A stretch of 64,000 nucleotides of DNA from positions 1,782,660 to 1,846,659 of the forward strand of contig JACMZG010001914.1 of the NCBI GenBank assembly GCA_018340805.1, read 5' to 3'. The stretch is from Microvelia longipes. Taxonomy: Eukaryota > Arthropoda > Insecta > Hemiptera > Veliidae. Under the pieces are notes generated by a model, which worked only from the letters and a program-made list of their open reading frames with translations, was not told where the DNA came from and made no database searches. Positions 1 through 13,057 of this stretch are shown here, piece after piece; position 1 is the stretch's first letter, and each line of letters opens with the position of its first letter. Position numbers and translations under genes: made by a program.

Positions 1-1057
1 CTTCTTATTATTTACATGGAATCTACAATTTGCCGCGACACGCGACCGTAATTACCAGCAAGCGAGGCGGGGGATCAATTTTCCCAAGTGAAAATTTGAT
101 GTTCCGGGTTGAATGGACTGAATATGGATTAGTTTTTTGATCTTATGTATTTTTAATAAGTATTTCGATGTATATTAGGTTATAGATTTGTAGAATATAT
201 ATATAATATATATATATATTATATATATATATATATATGAAGTATTTATTATGATTTAAGAAAGGCTCTATTTAAGAAATGTCAAATAGGTTGTCTTTGT
301 TACTGTTCTTTTATAACTACTTATTAACATGTCATAATTTTAATAAAAACCCTGACACTTGTTCTTTCATAATAAAAAAAGTGAATTATTTTGATATGGT
401 ACCAGTTTATTTCAGTCTGACAATGTATCTTTACTTAATAAGTTGTAAATTTATTTCATCCTAATACTTTACACCTAAGCTCGGTTCAGAATGAAATAAA
501 TTTAATTGTTTTTGACGAATTTTAATAGGAAAATGAGCTCTTTTTGTAGCTGGATAAATGTGACAATAGCGCCTTTATAAAGCTTATCAAGGATGATAGC
601 TGAGCTACTGACAAATCCATGAGTTGGTAGCTTTATTTTTGTTACCAGTAATTTTTTATCAACTTTGAAAACAAGTTTTTTCCCTTTTATGCTCTTTCTT
701 TGACTTACAATTCAATTTCAAGATTATAACATTCATCAAGTTATAAAAATATAAGTGATATACTGCCGTGATGTGTTTACATTATGTTTTGTATGTCAAT
801 AATTAAAACCTAAACTAATGCTGAAAATAAATTCTAACTTCGTTAATTATACATAGTGGAACATGTGTAAAAAAATTTTGATTTTTTTTTTTAATGTTTG
901 CAGTCATTATTGCGGGTTAATAACGTCACACATATTTTATAAACAATTAGGTTCGGGACATTGACCATTTTGATTTTTGTACCAAGTTTCATTTTCGAAA
1001 GTTATCGTGTCCCTTAAAGTTAATGTAGTAGAATTATACATCTTGAAACAAAAATTT

Positions 1058-1059
<2 letters not shown>

Positions 1060-1108
<49 letters not shown>

Positions 1109-1124
1109 TATATATATATATATA
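1060..1124. repeat. (AT)n microsatellite
   Basis: About 65 bp of alternating A and T with a few phase breaks. It sits next to sequence (about 960-1010) resembling the phrase 'accaagtttcatt', which recurs beside other AT tracts in the window, so it is probably the internal microsatellite of a decayed dispersed repeat. Confidence 0.85.
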
Positions 1125-1324
1125 TTCTTGATAAGTGAGTCCACCCTTTCCGAAAAATCCACCCTCACTCCTAGGTCCCTTCATCTCCCCAACCTCATTA
1201 ACTCATTTTTTTCTTTGGAAATTCGCTATAATCGGACTAGGGGTATCTCAGAACCTTACGAATAAACACCTTAAACAAATAGTTCAGGTGATAATCTTAA
1301 TTTTGGAATTTTAGTGCAACACAA

Positions 1325-1367
1325 TACTTTTCCTCATTTATACCTACGGTATAAATGAGGAAAAGTA
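1325..1367. repeat. Perfect 20-bp-stem hairpin
   Basis: Two perfect 20-bp inverted arms (1325-1344 and 1348-1367) separated by 3 bases. The arm reads TACTTTTCCTCATTTATACC. No gene is adjacent. Confidence 0.85.
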
Positions 1368-2824
1368 ATAAGAGTTGACTGGCAGTAATGAGTAAAACCT
1401 TACAAATCCTTGTATTGGTCCTTACAAATGTCTTTTTCATTCAATTTGAAGGAATCTGCCTATTTCGACCAATAACAATTTGATTAGAGACTTAACCTGA
1501 TGTTTTATTCATAGGCTAAACAATGTTTGAATATTTTGCCAGTTTATTACTCCCTACTTAAGAAAATATTCAGTGAATAATTTCATCATTCCAATATTTC
1601 CCTTGCTCTATAAATAAATACAATAATATCCATAATGTCGGGCTAAAGGAAAATTCCAGTCATTTAGTATTCTGAATTTTCTTTTGTAGTGAAATTATTT
1701 TAGTCTTGTTAAATGCAATCTGATTTTGAAGTGTCGAGTTGTATTAGAGTTTCCGTGAAACATTAATGCAACATGTATGTTTAAATATGATAAACATACA
1801 TATGTATTTATGTTTAAATTGGATAAAGTGAATAAATTCATGAGAAATATATCTTAATGCTTAGTTTAATATTTAATAGCGAAATATATTCTGATTTATC
1901 TTTTGAAATATTTTTTTATCGTAATGAGGTGAAACTCGCTAATAAAATCTTGGATCCCGAATCATTATGCAATGGCGAAATAGTGTATGGGACCTAGTAT
2001 TGTCTAGGATAACAGCTTTCATCTCTGAATCTTTTGCCATCTTAGTTTTAAGTTGTCTGTATGTAACACTAATCTTGGAGGCCGACTAGACTACTTTTCA
2101 GTTATTTGTCTACCTCTAGGATTTGTTCTAATGGTTATTATTTTTGATCACCTAATAATACTATTGTATATGGAAGGATCACATCTAGTAATAGATAAGA
2201 TAGTCTGGACACCATTTGACTTGATTGTAACGTTACTAGCAAACTAACATTCAGACGATATCACTTGATGTTGGTATAAGCGAACGCCTTGTCATTAATA
2301 GTATTTTATAAATTAATATTACAAATGTTTTTAATAAATTATTAATTAACATTGCTTTATTACATTACGGTAAATATGTTTTATTAGCAAATACTTATGA
2401 AAATATATTTGCTTATCAAACTATGCTACAGCGCAGCACTGTTGGTTGATATCATTGATAAGAAGAGAGTGATGCTGATGGCAAGTCTTCTAAGCAGTTG
2501 ATTATATCTAATTGTAACGATTTGATAAATGTTTTTATAAATATTTTATTGATTTACAAATAAACATTACTATTTTGATGATGAATGACGTGAACACTCG
2601 TAACTTGAACGAGAAAAACTTTGTTTTCCCAGGCTGCAAAAAATCATTCTAATGACCCTTTCCTTTGCCAAGGTCATTGCAAGTGTTACCATCCTAACAG
2701 CTTTGCTTTGACACCTTTATCATTCAGATTTGTTGGTTGGTAGCGACTGGTCTTCAGCATGGCATCTATGATTCCATTGTAATTTTGCTGTGTCATTCTA
2801 TTTTATTTTACTTTAAAAAGAATC

Positions 2825-3090
2825 TGGTGCGGGGTATCTTGGAACTTTTCCTCGCCATATCGGATACGCTACGCGCATCTTCTCCTAGATGTGCGCTTCG
2901 CTCGTCTTCAAAAAGTTGTTATAAATTTATATTGCTGTATGTCTTTAAACTCGCTACGCTTATCCTGTAAAAACATATTCTTATTACCAGTGGTCATCTA
3001 TTCAGGTACTGACCACGCTCGATGCTACATAACATCATTGATCCAATAAAAACCGTATAAAACTCGGTATACTTATTTAATTTTGCGATA
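2825..3090 (-). repeat. 5S-rRNA-related dispersed repeat, copy 1
   Basis: The core at about 2982-3042 is the reverse complement of the 3' half of 5S rRNA, containing the segment equivalent to GATGGGTGACC and the AGCATCGAG...GTCAGTAC stretch, both with mismatches. Flanking sequence matches the three other copies: a GGTACCCCGTACC-like tail on one side and an AGTATACTTATTTA-like segment on the other. It is too diverged to be a functional 5S gene. It is consistent with a 5S-derived SINE (SINE3-like) or a repeat that captured part of 5S. Confidence 0.65.
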
Positions 3091-3168
3091 GCTTAAATCG
3101 GATTATTTAGACGAGATCCGGTGTCTGATATTAAATGCATACGTGATAGCTTCTCTGTTTACCTTTAT

Positions 3169-4138
3169 TCCAAGAGCCGGACCTGAAAAAGTGCGACTCA
3201 TTTTTTACTTTACTACTTCAATCCAATTTTGCGGAAAATATACCTCAAATTATAAAGAAGAAAACATAGTCTGCCTATCCATAGTGGAGCCCTTCATAAT
3301 TTCGGTGTGATATCGTTCCGTCAACAAATTATTCCGTCGACAGTCGACGGAAAAATTTGTCGACGGAACGAAACGGGTTGTTGCGTCGACAAATCATTCC
3401 GTCGACAAATATCTTGTCGACGCAACAACCCGATTCGTTCCGTCGACAAATCATTCCGTCGACAAACTCAAATTATTTGTCGATGGAACGATTTGTCGAC
3501 GCAATGATTTGTCGACGTTATGATTTGTCAACGCTATGATTTGTCGACGGAACGATACGGCCATAATTTCATATGATTGCGTATGCTAAAAACTTTATAA
3601 AAACGCACAAATTTCAGTTTTCTTGGAATAAGGGGTGTCCCTGTGGGTCGTGTGCAAAACATGAAGAGAACTTTTTTTTAAAGGTGATACAATTTTCTAT
3701 AAAACGAGTGTTTAATCATCGAAATCAGATTACTATAACCAAAATCTCAAAATCTCAAAATCACAAAAAAATAGTTAATTTATGCAAAGTGAGCGAATTT
3801 CTTTGAAAAATATTGGAATTTTGTGCATTATTTTGGTCATTGAACAACTTTCGTTGCAGTTATCCTATTTTTGACAAAAAACACTCGATTTATAGAAAAT
3901 GTTATCAGGTTTAAAAAATGTTCTCTTTATGTTTTGCATACGACCTACAGGGAACCACTTATTGCAAGAAAACTGGAAGTAGTGCGATTTCCTGAAATTT
4001 TGACCGAGTGCATTCATATGAAAAGCTCCACTCTGAATAGGCAGACTATGCCTTGACTTTATAATTTAAGATATATTTTCAGAAAAATTTGGTTTAAAAT
4101 TACAAAGTGAATCAAATTTTTTAGGTCTGGCTCTTGGA
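3169..4138. mobile_element. Foldback MITE with long imperfect arms
   Basis: The ends are inverted: TCCAAGAGCCGGACCT on the left and its imperfect complement on the right. Similarity between arms continues inward for roughly 120 bp, and again at about 3562-3690 against 3905-4030. The two arms therefore cover most of the element once the nested insertion at 3304-3561 is removed. Open frames at 3573-3806 and 3871-4056 are mirror images within the arms, not genes. No clear target duplication was found. Confidence 0.7.
3304..3561. mobile_element. GTCGAC-rich hairpin element nested in the MITE, 9-bp TSD
   Basis: The insertion is bounded by the direct repeat CATAATTTC at 3295-3303 and 3562-3570. 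Its ends are inverted around TATCGTTCCGTC. The interior consists almost wholly of 16-bp-like units close to TGATTTGTCGACGCAA in both orientations, so it can fold into several hairpins. GTCGAC occurs repeatedly. A 9-bp duplication is typical of Mutator-like elements. There is no coding capacity. Confidence 0.7.
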
Positions 4139-5815
4139 CTACTATGGTATAAAAGTTTAAATAATGAAGATAAAAAAATAAATTTATTTTTGATTAAATG
4201 AACAACGGATAGTACCATTCACAGTTAGAAGTGAACTGTTTAACTTCCAGTTATGCTTGATGTTATAAAATGTAATAATTATATTATACCTGAGAGTTAT
4301 ACGTTGTTCTGTAATCTGTCTGTAGCAAATAAAACATATGTTTTATTTAAATAACAACACTGTCACGTGATGTTATCTTTCAGTTTTATTTACAAAATTC
4401 CTGCTTTATCACCTTTATCTTATACTTTATTATCTTTTATCTCATTTTTTTAATTTAAAAAATAAATATTTATGGCACCATTTTATCATTTAATTATTAG
4501 GGAAAACGGGTATTTTCTTGTGTTTCATAATTAACATGATGTGTAACAAGGTTATATTTATTGAGGAAGGTTGTAATCACTTAAAAATGTTTATCGTTAC
4601 TTTGTTTTCTTTTATTTATTTATTTCTTTTGATGTTTATTTTATTAATATACTATTTGTTTAACTATCATGTTGGCAGTCACGTTGCTATTTCATTGTCA
4701 ATTAGGTTAGTTGTTAACCTAGTTGGGGGCCGCGGGGGAGGACTCAGTGGCGAAGGGGGGCGCCCTGTCTATACCGCCCTGTCTCCTTTGCTATATTTTT
4801 TAAAGGCCACTGCGTAATATTTGAGAATCCTTAAGTAGTCAGCTGTTTTTAGTGTTTTAATATTTCAGTCATAATTTGCGGTTCGGAATATAACTAGTTA
4901 TCTTTGTTCAGTTTTTAAAGCTATACGTATTGTTTTTTCCGGATTGTCAACTGATTTTGTTCTAAAATTTTCTGTATTTATATTGGTATTGTTATGAATT
5001 GTTAGAAAGTTTTCTAATCATTTTTTTTTTGTAAAATTAGGGCAATTGACGGCTTTTGTGAAATGGGCTCAAACTGTTTCCTAATTGTGTTAAAAATCAT
5101 TTACAGTAGACCTATTGGCCAATCTCGTGTAGATGACGCTAAGGACTAGAAACTCACTTATGGTTTTATCCATTAAATTAGCTTGTGGTTAGATTCACTA
5201 TATTCACTTGTGATTTTAACCTCTTAACTAGTTTAGTGGAAGCAGAAAAAAATTGGGTTTTTTAAAAGTTATTGAAAAAAATAATATTTATACAAATTAA
5301 AATGAAACGTACTATGAACGAACTAAATGTCATAGGAGACAATAAATGAAAACCACCCAGGACGATTGTTATTTAAAATTTTGAATTATATACGGATGCA
5401 TCAAATAAGTCGGCTGGAAAATGCCATACACCTACAGCTTAGTTACCGTGCCCTGGTCTTATTCTATCTACTTGTCATATTTTAGCTTTATTCTTACTGT
5501 AACATACAAGACATATAATTCAACTTTTTTTTATTATGTAAATAAAAGTTGAAACGTGACTGATGTCACACTATAAACTTTAATATATATATATATATAT
5601 TATTTGATTAATTGTTAATGAATTTCTTTATGTATTCTTATTATTATTATTCATATTATATTTATTTTAATTTTTTATTATTGGATATTTACTTAGACAT
5701 TTAGGTATTTAGTTGCGTGTATCTTTAATATTACTTACGAAATAGCCAACGTATCCCCTTACCTTGCGGTGATGCCCTTTCTTAGGTAAGGTCGCATAAG
5801 TTATCGAAAAGTTCT
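4139..5815. other. Non-coding stretch
   Basis: No gene or clear repeat is seen apart from a short (AT)n at about 5583-5600. A small GC-rich patch at about 4724-4790 (GGGGGCCGCGGGGGAGG and neighbouring C-runs) stands out from the AT-rich surroundings, but no gene is recognised in it. Confidence 0.5.
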
Positions 5816-6175
5816 TGTTGTCTAGTAGATCTATGGTTTTATGGCTTTTATGTGTCTTATATAAAATAAAGTAGATCTATTGAATAATGTAGGTCTATGT
5901 CCTAATAGCATCTATGTCTCGTATAGAATAAATTAGATTTATGGCATCAATGTTTGTTATAGAATTAAGTAGATCTATGTCCTAATGGTGTCAATGTTTC
6001 GTATAGAATAAATTAGATCTATGGCATAATGGCATCAATGTCTGTTATAGAATAAATTAGATCTATGGCATAATGGCATCAATGTCTGTTATAGAATAAA
6101 TAGATCTTGGCATCATCAATGTCTGTTATAGAATAAATAAGATCTGTGTCATCAATGACTCGTATAGAATGATTT
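5816..6175. repeat. Minisatellite, AGATCTATGGCAT unit
   Basis: Six to seven imperfect tandem copies of a unit of roughly 40-55 bp that contains TAGATCTATGGCATAATGG, then CATCAATGTCTGTTATAGAA and TAAAT. Units degrade at both ends and several are internally deleted. No coding frame is kept across it. Confidence 0.8.
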
Positions 6176-7194
6176 TTGTTCTATAAGCTTAGTGTCATTA
6201 GTGTCAAAGCTTACTGTTATGTAAGCGACTCGGTTAATTTTAGTAGCCTAACTGACCTATACAACCAGCAATTTGTGAGTTTTTCAAATTAACCCCCCCC
6301 CCGCCTCTCAAAAACTTTATGTTTGTTAAATATAATATTATAAATCCGTAAATATTTTATACTTATATTCTCGCTGGGATATTTTTTTCTTCATTACACA
6401 AATTAGATTATGTCAATATTTGTTTCTATAATTATTATTATCCCATTGCATAATGTAATTGTTAAATTTGTAATAAGACTTATTTATAGCCCTGAGTGGC
6501 GCCATCGCCATTTATCTAAAACTGTCGTCAAGGTTTCATTTCTGTTATTTTCAACTCTTTCATTAAAACATAGCTTAATATGGATTTGTTTTCAGTTTTT
6601 ATGTTTTATTGTTGTATTTTTAATCAATATGCAATTAATTAGTAAAATACATCACGAGTTCTGAGACATATTAGGGGTATTTTAATATCGCAAATATAAT
6701 ATTAGATTTATGAATTATTTTAGAATGTTAGGAAATATGAATAAATAAATAGCCGTTTTATGGTATATTTACCCTAAAAACGGCCCTCTTTATTTTGATA
6801 CCTTAATTCTTATTACCCTGAAAATATCTTTTCATAAATTAAAACATAAAAAAACCCAGCATACAGCGGCTTGGAAATTAGCTGTTTGACAATCCGATTT
6901 ATCTCAAGAAAATTAAGTCTTATAGAGTCTTGCATTTTTTTTTTATTTCCTATTAACGTGCCTTCTAATATTTTTTACTTGATAAAGTTGAAACTACTTT
7001 GCCAGCAAGGCTTATTCGTGACGATTATTTTTTATCCTCCCAAGTGTAATTTTCTGAGAAATATTTTATTTTTTTTATTTATTTTATTTCTTTATATGTG
7101 TCATATGTTTCATTATATTGTAGTATATAATCAATGATGATACTAAGACTATGTAACTATATAAGAATTTTTAAAAATAAGTATTTATATATAT
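6176..7194. other. Non-coding stretch
   Basis: AT-rich with a C-run at about 6293-6302. The open frames at 6410-6664 and 6871-7137 encode only hydrophobic, AT-driven residues with no motif, and are not called. Confidence 0.5.
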
Positions 7195-7560
7195 TTCCTT
7201 ATCTCATCTATGCCATATAAGAAGTCTTGTGTTCAACCTAAAAATCCAAGATCAAATCATAGCCATCCGTTTCAGGGACTATTATAAATGCTTTCCATCA
7301 TGCTATGAGTGTGCGTGCCTGTGTTTGTGTGTGTGCGTGCCTGTGTGTGTGTGTCACGCATAACACTTTTTGTGTTCACGCTAGAAAATTTAAACTTTGC
7401 TGAAACTTAAAGTCTAGTTGTACAGGAAGATAATTTATTTCGAGACCATGTTAACCTAATTTGTTAAGTTATCAAAAATTTTAAAAAATTAAAAATTTGA
7501 TCGATTGAATTTATATTTGACGCCAGTGTTAATCTCTAAGCGGTGAATCTATCCAGAAAA
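7195..7560 (+). repeat. GT-containing dispersed repeat family, copy 1
   Basis: Contains 'cctaaaaatcc', then a (GT)n tract (about 7305-7352), then 'cacgctagaaaatttaaac' and 'tgaaacttaaagtc'. The same order of phrases recurs near 17250, 17885 and 20980, which defines a dispersed non-autonomous repeat with an internal GT microsatellite. Its class is not recognised. Confidence 0.55.
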
Positions 7561-9560
7561 ATGTGATGTAATCATGTCTGATTACATCTGTAGCTTTAAG
7601 TAGTTATTACGTACAAAGCCAAGCGGGCCGGAACTTGTTAGCAAAAGTAAGGAGGTACCCCGTACCTGATTTCTCTTATTATGCCTTATTTATGTGTTAT
7701 ATTATGCGCACATATTATATGTTTATTTACTTTAACTTACTATTTAGGTTATTCAATACTAGCTGTTATTACATTTTTCGCGAACTGTTATTCTCGTTTG
7801 ATCTTTATTTGTTTATGTTTTTGTCACATATTTATCTAGTCGTTGTCTGTTTTAGAGTATAGCTCTTATAAACACATTCAAGTATTTTATTGGCCTTAAC
7901 TCTGCGTGCTAATTAGTTCTAATTTCTGTTTATTAGGTGCTAAATTCCTCGTACTAATTTACTGACTCGAGTTTTACATTCAGTCTTTCTAAGTCTGTCT
8001 TTCATTTATTTTAACCTTTTTCGTTGTTTTTTTTTACTTATTTTCATAAGTATATGTTTTTAGTGTAATTTTTATGTCTGTTGTAAAAGCTTGTCATTTC
8101 GTTTGTACTTATAGTTTGTTTATCAAATTCAACCTTGTCAAAAACCCACTTGTAAACAGTGGTTTTGCAATCCACCTAAAGCAAGATAGGGGTTAAACCC
8201 TATCCTGATACATACTTAGGTTCTAATTGAAACTTTGTGGAATTTAGGATTTATTTAGAATTTAAACCTCTACGCTGGGGGTTATCTTAACTTAAGCCGT
8301 ACTTAAGTTAAGTAATTTTAATTATAATAAGTAAGTTAATTAATAATTAGTTACAGTAAAAGTACTATAAGTAATTTTCAACTTAAAGTTGCGGGGTCTC
8401 ATTTATTCATTTATTTATTTATTTTTTTAATCTACGAATTTTTCCGATGATTTCTAGCTTTTACAAATTCTTCTTTACCCTGGAAACAAAGCATAATTTA
8501 TATACTTGACATTATCTCACCAAATCTATGCACTACTAATGTTTACATAGTGTCGCACACAGTAACACCGACTACTATTCTATATGACTGCAATTACCTC
8601 GAAAAATGTTTTATTTAAACATAGCAGTGTAAAATGACATTGTACATTATGTGCGCGCAGTTGTTTTACTTACAATAGAAAATGACTCGACTCGCATTTC
8701 TACGAGTATAATTGTGTTTTATTCGTCTGCTTTAATGACATTACACTTTCAAGATCCCATTTAGCTAAGTTCTTTTGATTATTAGTAATAATTCCGATTA
8801 AGTATCGTCTACTGCACTCTACTCTGTGTAAAAATAAAAATAAAACTTTACTATGATTCTATGCGTGGTTAAATAAATCAGTAAACTAGGAAAACAAACT
8901 CTACTTATAGTTTATTGCTCATTACAATTATAATTAACTTACTGTCATTATTTTGTAATTATTGATTTACTGATCAATTATTATTATTTTTATATTTTTT
9001 TAAATTATTTATTAGCATTATTACTTGACATACATAAACTAAAGTTTATTATAGTCATAAAATCTTTTATATCAGTGTTGAGCCAACTCGTACCGTATTG
9101 ATTACTCTAACTGAAATTATCTTTAATTATATTAATTAAAGTTTTTATCTTGTTATATTTTTTTTTTAAATCCACAATCACTTTTATTTAAATTTTTAGA
9201 ATTTTTTTTTTGTTTGTTTAAAAACTGTGTTTTTCCGATTATTTGTAATTTGTTTGTTAAAATGATTTTTACAGTGGAAAAAATGTTTTAATTTGTGTTA
9301 CTAAGTAATTTGGACGAGAATCTCTTTTATATAATAATAATTTGTTTAAGTTTGAATTGTTTTATTAATGGTAATGTTACGTTATTTGAAAAAGGTTTGA
9401 TTTTTTTAAAATGTTAGTTCTCTCTGGTTTGTGCTTAACTTAGTGACGCGTGTGGTATTAGGAAAAACCTTTTCTATGGCTGGTATTTCTTAATTTTCTA
9501 TATTGATTATTTCAACAGAAACTATGACCATGTATAGGAGAAGACGATATGGGTAGGTTT
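7561..9560. other. T-rich non-coding stretch
   Basis: A 3' remnant resembling the tail of the 5S-related repeat lies at about 7640-7675 (GGTACCCCGTACCTGATTT). The rest is AT-rich with an (ATTT)n patch at about 8402-8428. No gene is seen. Confidence 0.5.
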
Positions 9561-9564
9561 TTCA

Positions 9565-9795
9565 TTTATGTTTATTATTTCTATCCACTTTTTATGTTTA
9601 TTATTTCTATCCACTTTTTATGTTTATATTCTATCCATTGTTTATGTTATATTTCTACCATTTTGTTTAATGTTATTATTCTATCTATTGTTTAGTTATA
9701 TTTCTATCCATTGTTTATGCTTATTATTTCTATCCATTGTTTATGTTTATTATTTCTATCTATTGTTTATGTGTTATGTTATTTATTCTATCCTT
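9565..9795. repeat. Minisatellite, ATTTCTATCCATTGTTT unit
   Basis: About nine head-to-tail copies of a unit of about 22-28 bp containing TTATTTCTATCCATTG and TTTATG, with small length differences. The open reading frames over it are a by-product of the repeat. Confidence 0.8.
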
Positions 9796-12267
9796 GTTTT
9801 TTGTTTGTTATCCTTTGTATAATAATTTTATTGTGATAAAAATAATGAATAATTTGGCATTTAAGAAAAAACATAGATGCCAAATTCACGTGAAAACATT
9901 TCCATATAATAAGCATTTGTAAATAATAAAAGTTGATTGTTTTACGGTCTATTGAATAAAAATATGTAGGAAGGTTCGACTTGTAACCCTGTGTATTCCT
10001 TATATATATTTGGCAAGTACTGTCATGTCAAGGTGCACATGCTACATACCAAGGAGTATATGTACACTATACATACTGACGTATGTATACTATACTACAT
10101 ACGTATATTATGTATATATTGATAGTATACATAAGTATATGTATACATATACTATAGTATTGTATTGATAAAGATAAAAGTATTGCATTATGATACCAAA
10201 TTTTTAATTTTTATAGCCACCAAATATGTTTTGATAAATTTTAACTTAAACTATTGGCTCTTAAACCTTTTCTAACCTGTATTTTGTGCAACATGTTAGA
10301 AGTGTTAATCTGTTTTAAAGAATCAGATTAACAAATCAGAAAATCCGTTTTGATCTCGAGTTGTGCTTATAAATAATTCCGTCCCGTTCAAACTGGTCCA
10401 GGAAATACTTAATTACTTTAAACCAAGTAATAAGTTTAAAGAAAGCATGCATCGAAGTAAATAAAAGGGTAAAGTGCAAAGAGACCCAACAGTGCCGTAG
10501 TCACGAGGTTGTATTTGATCTACTTTCATTACGAGTTTAGAAAGTACCCTTATAACATTTGTTTAACTTCTTCACTTGAAAATTGAGAGCAATATCTTTC
10601 AGAGGAAAAATCTACTTTGGATGTCACGTTGCCACTGCATATGAGCATTGTCAACAAATCCGCCTGTTTAGTTTGACTCCCTTCAAATAAGTAGTTTTAT
10701 GTTTACTTTTAAAGCTGTTAAAGAAGCTGTAAAGTCTCTCTGACTTTATTTTTCAAAGTTTTAGAGTATTTTAAATCCGTACTGTGAAATAGAATTCAAC
10801 ATTTTTTTGATATTCTAAAGCTTGTATTCTAATGCTTAGATTCACTGTTCAACTGTAAATACAAATTGCAATTCTTATTAAAATAAATTTTCTTATTACA
10901 ATTTCTTATACACATTATTTGCAGTATTCTTATTCATTTGTGTCTAAGGGTTGATTCCATAAAAAGCTCCTACTAATTAGTTATTGTGATGGTTTTCGCT
11001 AACTGATATCCGTCTTTGCGTGATTTATGGACATAGCTTAAACGTGGGCCTGATCTGTATGGGTTGGAATCGTTACTAACCCTGTATTTGTGTATTCCAT
11101 ACGCTGATATAGTTGTAGAGATTATAATGTCTGTGACTCGCTCTCATCAGATTTACCCAGCCATTAAAAAATAGCTGTTACCTAATTTATTCTCTATTGA
11201 CTTGACCTTAGGCTCTAAGTTTTTGTCTCACAATCCTCTCCAAGTACGATTTTTGTCTATGTTGACAGCCTAATGAAAGCTAGTGAACTCTGGCTGAGTT
11301 GGCCGGATAGTTGCTTGAATCTCTTCGGGGTTGCTAGAGAAAGTATATTAGACAAACTGTTGACTAGTTATTGCACTTTCCGTGAAAGAGACTTTAGAAG
11401 TACCGCGAGCTTCGCTGGATGATGGAAGTTATCAGTAGACTGGTATTCGGGAGAGTACAAACTTTAAAACTACGTACGGGTACAAGCAATAAAACAATTT
11501 CTAGTTCTTTATGTTCGCTTTCTGACGGAATTTCGTGCGTCTAAAAACAGTGAAATCTTGAGGGTTATGGTCTTTAGTTAGTATAAAATCAAAAGTCCAT
11601 GTATTTAAGGTGACGACAGATATCAAAATGCAATTTAGTCGATCTGTTCACCGTTTAGAGAGGTACACCGTCTGCAGTAATTACAAATAATTACAATTAC
11701 TCCATTATACCCGTAGTTATTGTGTCAACATTTTCTCCGAATTTTACCTTCTTCCTCAAGATACTTCAAGTGGGAGTAATTCCTTTAGCACGGAGTTAAT
11801 TCTTGCCGAATGAACTTGGTTTTGTAAGCAATGCAACTTACTTCCACTCACTAGCCGCCATATTAAGTTTGCGAAATTTTGACCTTCCTGAAAAGTATTG
11901 ACTTACAGCATTGGTTTTTGATTTCAAAAACTTAACCTTTACATAAAAAACCGCATATTAACCTATTAGTTTCATGTATCGTATGTGTTTTCTATGTCTT
12001 TGTTTAGAATTATAAAGTTCTGCTATAAGAACTATTTTTTCTGTAACTTTACGTTTCCCTTTCAGCTAGAAGCCTAATATACATGTATCTATAAATATAA
12101 AATGTTTTCATACTAAGCAACAGAATTTAGATTAGAATGCCTTAGTTTTCTGTTTTTTTACGAATTTTCAACTTGAAAATTACGCTAATGAGCTAATGTG
12201 AATTTAACATTTCGCATATGGCGAGATGTTAGAAGGTTACGGGGCTTATTGTTTGTGAAAAATTTAT
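9796..12267. other. Non-coding stretch
   Basis: A patch of alternating TATAC/GTATA sequence lies at about 10040-10165. The remainder looks like single-copy AT-rich DNA. No open frame with recognisable protein features is present. Confidence 0.5.
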
Positions 12268-12273
12268 GACGTC
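12268..12273. repeat. Target duplication, left (GACGTC)
   Basis: The 6 bases directly before the AGTAGGGG terminus. The right flank carries GACCGTC at 16883-16889, the same word with one extra base. Confidence 0.55.
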
Positions 12274-12300
12274 AGTAGGGGAAAAAAGAGCGTTCTGGGC

Positions 12301-12830
12301 CCTCCTCCTCCTCCTCATAACCTCACCTATAACCAACCTTATCCACTATAACCTCCCCTCACTCATAACCTTCCACCTATAACCTTCCTTAACCTCTCTT
12401 ATCAACCTATAACCTTCCCTATAACCTACCTTATCCACTTATACCTTCCTTATAACCTCCCTTATACCTATAACCTTCCACCTATACCTACCTTATCCAC
12501 TTATAACCTTCCTTATAACCTCCTTATCATAAACCTTCACCTATAACCTCCCTCATCAACCTATAACCTTCAACCTATAACCTTCCTTATAACCTCCCTT
12601 ATCAACATATAACCTACCTTATCCACTTAACCTTCCATTATCACCTATAACCTTCCATGTAATCATCTACAACCTACCTTATTCACTTATAACCTTCTTA
12701 TAACCTCCCTTATCTATTAGCTCTGACTCCCCCCCCCCCTTTATTACTTTCCTAATCAGATCCCTTATCAACGTATAACCCCGTATAACCTCGCTTATCT
12801 ATTAGCTCTGACCACCCCTAACCGGCGCAA
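12301..12830. repeat. CCTTATAACCT array, left arm
   Basis: Roughly 30 imperfect units built from CCTATAACCTTCC and CCTTATCAA phrases. Its mirror copy is at about 16265-16850. It resembles telomeric DNA superficially, but the unit is longer and variable. Confidence 0.75.
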
Positions 12831-12977
12831 TCCCTTTATTGAGATATTACTTATTTCTAACAGGTTGTGACGTGTAATTAATAGCTTAATAAAAAATAAG
12901 GGTCCTGATAAGGACCATCCTCAATATGAGAACATGCGAGTGTACCTTTCTTAGTTTAAAAGTAAGAAGGCTTAAAG

Positions 12978-12998
12978 CCTTCCCACCACGTCAAGGTG
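12978..12998 (+). promoter_or_regulatory. Conserved arm motif (CCACCACGTCAAGGTG)
   Basis: The phrase CCTTCCCACCACGTCAAGGTG occurs here and, inverted, at 16081-16099. It occurs again in both TIRs of the 35.5-kb element (35834-35853 and 40591-40609). Preservation at all four ends of two otherwise diverged elements suggests a functional site, such as a protein-binding or replication signal. Function is inferred only. Confidence 0.5.
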
Positions 12999-13057
12999 AA
13001 GGCACATCGGAAAGATAGAGTTCGCTAATCACTATGTAAATCTAACTGGACCAGCCA

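Larger units (their letters stand above)
1..2824. other. AT-rich non-coding stretch
   Basis: No credible gene is visible. The stretch holds (AT)n tracts at about 195-238 and 1060-1124, a strong hairpin at 1325-1367, and scattered T-rich DNA. Short open frames at 279-464 and 2053-2247 have no recognisable motifs and AT-driven composition, so they are not called as genes. Confidence 0.6.

Noticed and set aside
3304..3561. CRISPR-like array
   Set aside because: Units are adjacent and inverted with no unique spacers, flanked by a target duplication in a eukaryotic genome.
12301..12830. Telomere-like CCTTATAACC array
   Set aside because: Unit is not the insect TTAGG or other canonical telomere repeat and lies symmetrically inside a transposon arm.
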